8,924 bases of DNA. Origin: JBOGZI01 sp050697275 (lineage in GTDB: Bacteria; Actinomycetota; Thermoleophilia; Solirubrobacterales; 70-9). Each line of letters opens with the position of its first letter. Position 1 is the stretch's first letter. The translations under genes were made by a program, and so were the position numbers. Positions 7,205 to 8,924 of this stretch are shown one piece after another. The notes under the pieces were generated by a model. That model saw only the letters and a program-made list of their open reading frames with translations, did no database searches and was not told the origin of the DNA. Location: contig JBOGZI010000140.1 of assembly GCA_050697275.1 (NCBI GenBank), forward strand, positions 1 through 8,924, written 5' to 3'.

Positions 7205-7812
7205 CCCGCGACGACCCGCCTCAGAGGGAGCCCGAGCCGGTCCTCGATCCCCGCCAGGCGATCCTCTCCGCCGTCGCTGAGCAGCACCACCTCGTCGGCC
7301 GGGTAGCCGCGCAGCTCGTCCTCGACGGTCTGGGCGGGATCGCTGTCGCCGAGCGAGCCGCTCACGGGCAATCCCGCGGCCACCAGCGCGCCGGCGGCGT
7401 GGGCGAGCCGGCGCTCCGCCTCTGCGCGGGCGGGATCCTCGGCAGAAAGCCAGCGATCGAGCCGCCGGCTCGGCACCGGCACGACCACGCGGACGTCGTC
7501 CGCCCCCGCGGCGAGCTGGGCGATCCGCTCCGCGGCGGCGGCGGTCGCCTCCACGGTCACCACCACCAGCACCCGGTACCCCGCGCCGCCCTCGACCACC
7601 TCGACCTGCCGCCGGGGCTTGGCGCGCGCCGCGAAGACGAGCAGGGCGGTGGCCGCGAGGGCACCGGCGGCGAGGCCGGCCCCGGCCCCCACGCTCCCCG
7701 AGAGCGCCATTCCCGCCACGACCGGAACGGCGATCGCGAAGACGATCAGCGGCACGGCAAAGGGGCGGAACCGCAGCCCGCCCTGTGGATCTTGGTCGGT
7801 CAGCCGCACCAT
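7201..7812 (-). CDS. Membrane-anchored Usp-like (universal stress protein fold) protein
   Basis: The 203-residue product joins two N-terminal membrane helices, about residues 18-36 (FAVPLIVFAIAVPVVAGMA) and 42-62 (GAGAGLAAGALAATALLVFAA), to a C-terminal soluble domain of about 125 residues. That domain resembles an HUP/universal stress protein fold: YRVLVVVTVEATAAAAERI (first strand and helix, 79-97), DVRVVVPVPSR (second strand), a long helix (DPARAEAERRLAHAAGAL), GLPVSGSLGDSDPAQTVEDE (third strand and helix) and ADEVVLLSDGGED (fourth strand). The ATP-binding G-2x-G-9x-G(S/T) motif is not evident, so it may not bind nucleotide. ATG 7812 has GGAGG directly adjacent, too close to act as a normal ribosome-binding site, and a TAGGGT box 9 nt upstream suggests a leaderless message. 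It is divergent from the MaoC pair and convergent with the hypothetical gene. The role is not known; domain assignment is by pattern only. Confidence 0.75.
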   Translation of the reverse strand: MVRLTDQDPQGGLRFRPFAVPLIVFAIAVPVVAGMALSGSVGAGAGLAAGALAATALLVFAARAKPRRQVEVVEGGAGYRVLVVVTVEATAAAAERIAQLAAGADDVRVVVPVPSRRLDRWLSAEDPARAEAERRLAHAAGALVAAGLPVSGSLGDSDPAQTVEDELRGYPADEVVLLSDGGEDRLAGIEDRLGLPLRRVVAG

Positions 7813-7821
7813 CCTCCGCCT

Positions 7822-7827
7822 ACCCTA
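7822..7827 (-). promoter_or_regulatory. Candidate -10 box for the Usp-like gene
   Basis: On the minus strand this reads TAGGGT, ending 9 nt before ATG 7812, so the transcript would begin 1-3 nt before the start codon. It fits the TAnnnT leaderless pattern seen for holA. No -35 is visible. Confidence 0.4.
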
Positions 7828-7878
7828 GCCCCGCCCCCCCGAAGCGCCGCGACGCGCCCCCGGCCGGCCGCGCCGCTC

Positions 7879-7884
7879 TAGAAT
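7879..7884 (+). promoter_or_regulatory. Candidate -10 box for the MaoC gene pair
   Basis: TAGAAT, within TCTAGAAT, differs from TATAAT at one position and ends 11 nt before the GTG at 7896. It is the only AT-rich hexamer in the GC-rich gap between the divergent Usp-like and MaoC genes. Transcription would start about 4-6 nt before the GTG. The -35 region is pure G/C and carries no consensus match. Confidence 0.5.
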
Positions 7885-7895
7885 CGCCGCCGCCC

Positions 7896-8336
7896 GTGCC
7901 CGTCAACACCGAAGCGATAGGCAAGCAGTGGCCCTCCACCGAGTACGAGGTGGGGCGAGAGAAGATCCGCGAGTTCGCCAAAGCTGTGGGCGAGGCGAAC
8001 CCCGTCCACCAGGACCGCCAGGCCGCCACGGCGGTCGGGTTCCGCGACGTGGTGGCGCCGCCGATGTTCTGCGTCGTCTACAGCGCCCCGGCGCTGGGCC
8101 CGGCGATCCTAGACCCCGAGGTGGGGATCAACCTGGCCGCGATGCTGCATGGAAGCCAGGAGTTCGAATGGGGAGAGCCCGTCTGCGCGGGCGACGTGAT
8201 CACCACGACCGCGACCTGCGCGGAGATCTACGAGAAGGACGGCAAGGGCTTCTACGTGTTCGAGTCGGTCTCCACCAACCAGGATGGCGACCTGGTCGTG
8301 AAGGGGATCTGGACTGACATCGTCAGGGGCGTCTGA
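7896..8336 (+). CDS. MaoC-like dehydratase, HadA-type subunit
   Basis: This single-HotDog protein of 146 residues matches the HadA/FAS1-dehydratase-like N-terminal MaoC family. Typical features are EYEVGREKIREFAKAVGE (17-34), AVGFRDVVAPPMFCVVY (46-62), the central HotDog helix region and the ending FVFESVSTNQDGDLVVKGIWTD-like strands. In mycobacteria HadA pairs with a catalytic HadB to dehydrate (3R)-hydroxyacyl-ACP; the same kind of heterodimer is inferred here. The usual hydratase motif G-D-x-N-P-x-H reads G-E-A-N-P-V-H (32-38), so His is kept and Asp is Glu. The frame is open to 7785, but GTG 7896 is chosen because homologues start near here, TAGAAT precedes it, and the upstream part is antisense to the Usp-like gene start. 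The partner gene begins after one nucleotide. Confidence 0.85.
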   Translation: MPVNTEAIGKQWPSTEYEVGREKIREFAKAVGEANPVHQDRQAATAVGFRDVVAPPMFCVVYSAPALGPAILDPEVGINLAAMLHGSQEFEWGEPVCAGDVITTTATCAEIYEKDGKGFYVFESVSTNQDGDLVVKGIWTDIVRGV

Positions 8337-8337
8337 G

Positions 8338-8817
8338 ATGGCCGACCAACCTGAAACGGGTGGCTCCTCCAATCGTGAATCGGGTGGCTCCTCGCGGAGC
8401 CCCCTCTCATCTGCGGGGCCCCCTCGCACCTACAAGCAGGGCGACTCGATCCCGGAGCTGAAGGTGACCCCGGACAAGTACACCCCGCACCGCTACGCGG
8501 GCGCCTCGGGGGACTTCAACCCGATCCACATCGATCCCGACTTCGCCAAGCAGGTGGGGTTGCCGGGGAACATCCTGCACGGCCTCTGGATGATGGCCCA
8601 GGTGGCGCGGGCCCACACCGAGGCAGCCGAGGGGGACCCCCGGGCCCTGAAGCGGCTCAAGGTGCAGTTCCGGGGGATGGGCTTCCCCGAGCAGGAGCTG
8701 ATCGTCACCGCCACTATCAAACAGGCCGATGACGGCGTGGTAGTCACGGACACCGTGGCCGCGCAGGGCGATAGTGAGGTCATCCGTAACGCCGAAGCCG
8801 AGCTGCGGATCGGCTGA
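8338..8817 (+). CDS. MaoC-like dehydratase, catalytic HadB-type subunit
   Basis: This 159-residue single-HotDog protein carries the complete hydratase-2 motif: YAGASGDFNPIHID (53-66), then VGLPGNILHGLWMMA (73-87). Asp59 and His64 are the expected catalytic pair for hydration or dehydration of (3R)-hydroxyacyl thioesters. With the preceding gene it probably forms a HadAB-type heterodimer acting in fatty-acid or modified acyl-chain elongation. The start codon ATG 8338 follows the partner's TGA after one base (TGAGATG), and AGGGG lies 8 nt upstream, so translation is coupled. Residues 6-30 (ETGGSSNRESGGSSRSPLSS, then AGPPR) form a Gly/Ser-rich segment ahead of the fold and are encoded by a hairpin repeat related to that in lepA. 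The domain proper begins around Tyr32 and looks intact. A strong hairpin follows the stop. Confidence 0.88.
   Translation: MADQPETGGSSNRESGGSSRSPLSSAGPPRTYKQGDSIPELKVTPDKYTPHRYAGASGDFNPIHIDPDFAKQVGLPGNILHGLWMMAQVARAHTEAAEGDPRALKRLKVQFRGMGFPEQELIVTATIKQADDGVVVTDTVAAQGDSEVIRNAEAELRIG
8353..8428 (+). repeat. In-frame hairpin repeat, copy 2 (inside the HadB-type gene)
   Basis: This 76-nt segment starts GAAACGGGT and ends CCCTCGCA, like the 43-nt copy in lepA; the difference is 33 nt, or 11 codons. It contains an internal 24-nt tandem duplication (8353-8376 and 8377-8400; GAA[A/T]CGGGTGGCTCCTC in both). The second unit folds as GGG (8382-8384), bulged T8385, GGCTCC (8386-8391), loop TCGC, GGAGCC (8396-8401), CCC (8402-8404). 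That is the same architecture as copy 1, with compensatory changes at two pairs. Confidence 0.7.
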
Positions 8818-8843
8818 GCCGCGTCTCGCGCGGGTGGCGGCGA

Positions 8844-8879
8844 GCACGGGTGACCGCGCACTCGCGCGGCCACCCGTGC
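8844..8879 (+). terminator. Strong hairpin terminator after the MaoC operon
   Basis: GCACGGGTG (8844-8852) pairs with CACCCGTGC (8871-8879), and inside it CCGCGC (8854-8859) pairs with GCGCGG (8864-8869) around the loop ACTC. Only A8853·C8870 is unpaired, giving 15 bp in all. It lies 27 nt after the MaoC stop codon. No T-run follows (GGAGCCGAC), so it would be a U-less terminator as often seen in Actinobacteria. It suggests the two-gene transcript ends here. Confidence 0.75.
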
Positions 8880-8924
8880 GGAGCCGACAGGACCCGCGCG
8901 CCGAGCCGCTCATCAGCCGACCCT

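Noticed and set aside
6949..7881. Plus-strand frame of 310 residues opposite the Usp-like gene
   Set aside because: Its composition (His/Arg/Gly/Pro-rich, no hydrophobic core pattern) is that of an antisense shadow, while the minus strand shows membrane helices and a strand/helix pattern.
7785..7895. Open N-terminal extension of the HadA-type gene by 37 residues
   Set aside because: It overlaps the start and promoter of the divergent Usp-like gene, is Pro/Arg-rich without family similarity, and a TAGAAT box lies inside it just before GTG 7896.

Overview
The window is chromosomal DNA of very high GC content, dense with housekeeping genes. The gene order comEC–holA–(rpsT, opposite strand)–…–lepA is the arrangement usual in Actinobacteria. 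A paired MaoC/HotDog dehydratase of HadA/HadB type, start codons preceded by TAnnnT boxes rather than Shine-Dalgarno sequences, and a membrane-anchored Usp-like protein all fit an actinobacterium, most likely of class Thermoleophilia (Solirubrobacterales and relatives). That placement is inferred from composition and gene order; no marker-gene comparison could be run.

Layout. 1-729 (+): C-terminal metallo-beta-lactamase domain of ComEC, cut by the window edge. 744-1757 (+): holA, DNA polymerase III delta, starting right behind comEC with what looks like its own leaderless promoter. 1796-2059 (-): rpsT, convergent with holA. 2135-3958 (+): murJ, lipid II flippase with a long charged N-terminal extension. 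3955-4134 (-): a 59-residue two-helix membrane protein with a good Shine-Dalgarno; its stop codon interlocks with the murJ stop in the tetranucleotide CTAG. 4228-6066 (+): lepA (EF-4), overlapped by an NTF2/SnoaL-like gene (6056-6475). 6645-7190 (+): an unrecognised protein with an Arg-rich tail, convergent with a Usp-like membrane protein (7201-7812, -); an 18-nt hairpin spans both stop codons. 7896-8336 and 8338-8817 (+): two single-HotDog MaoC-like dehydratase subunits one nucleotide apart, followed by a very strong hairpin at 8844-8879.

The genes group as: replication and DNA uptake (comEC, holA), translation (rpsT, lepA), cell-wall precursor export (murJ), and acyl-chain dehydration (the MaoC pair). 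The other four have no assigned role.

The most interesting signal is a short hairpin-forming repeat present in frame in two unrelated protein genes. One copy is in lepA (5464-5506), where it adds about 14 residues to a normally uninterrupted stretch. The other is in the second MaoC gene (8353-8428), where it forms a Gly/Ser-rich N-terminal segment. The copies share both ends, the reading frame and a stem with the same bulged T, and two stem positions differ by compensatory changes. This looks like a dispersed, protein-tolerated palindromic element comparable in concept to rickettsial RPEs. No stretch longer than 300 bases lacks a gene; the largest gaps are about 75-170 bases and are described below.
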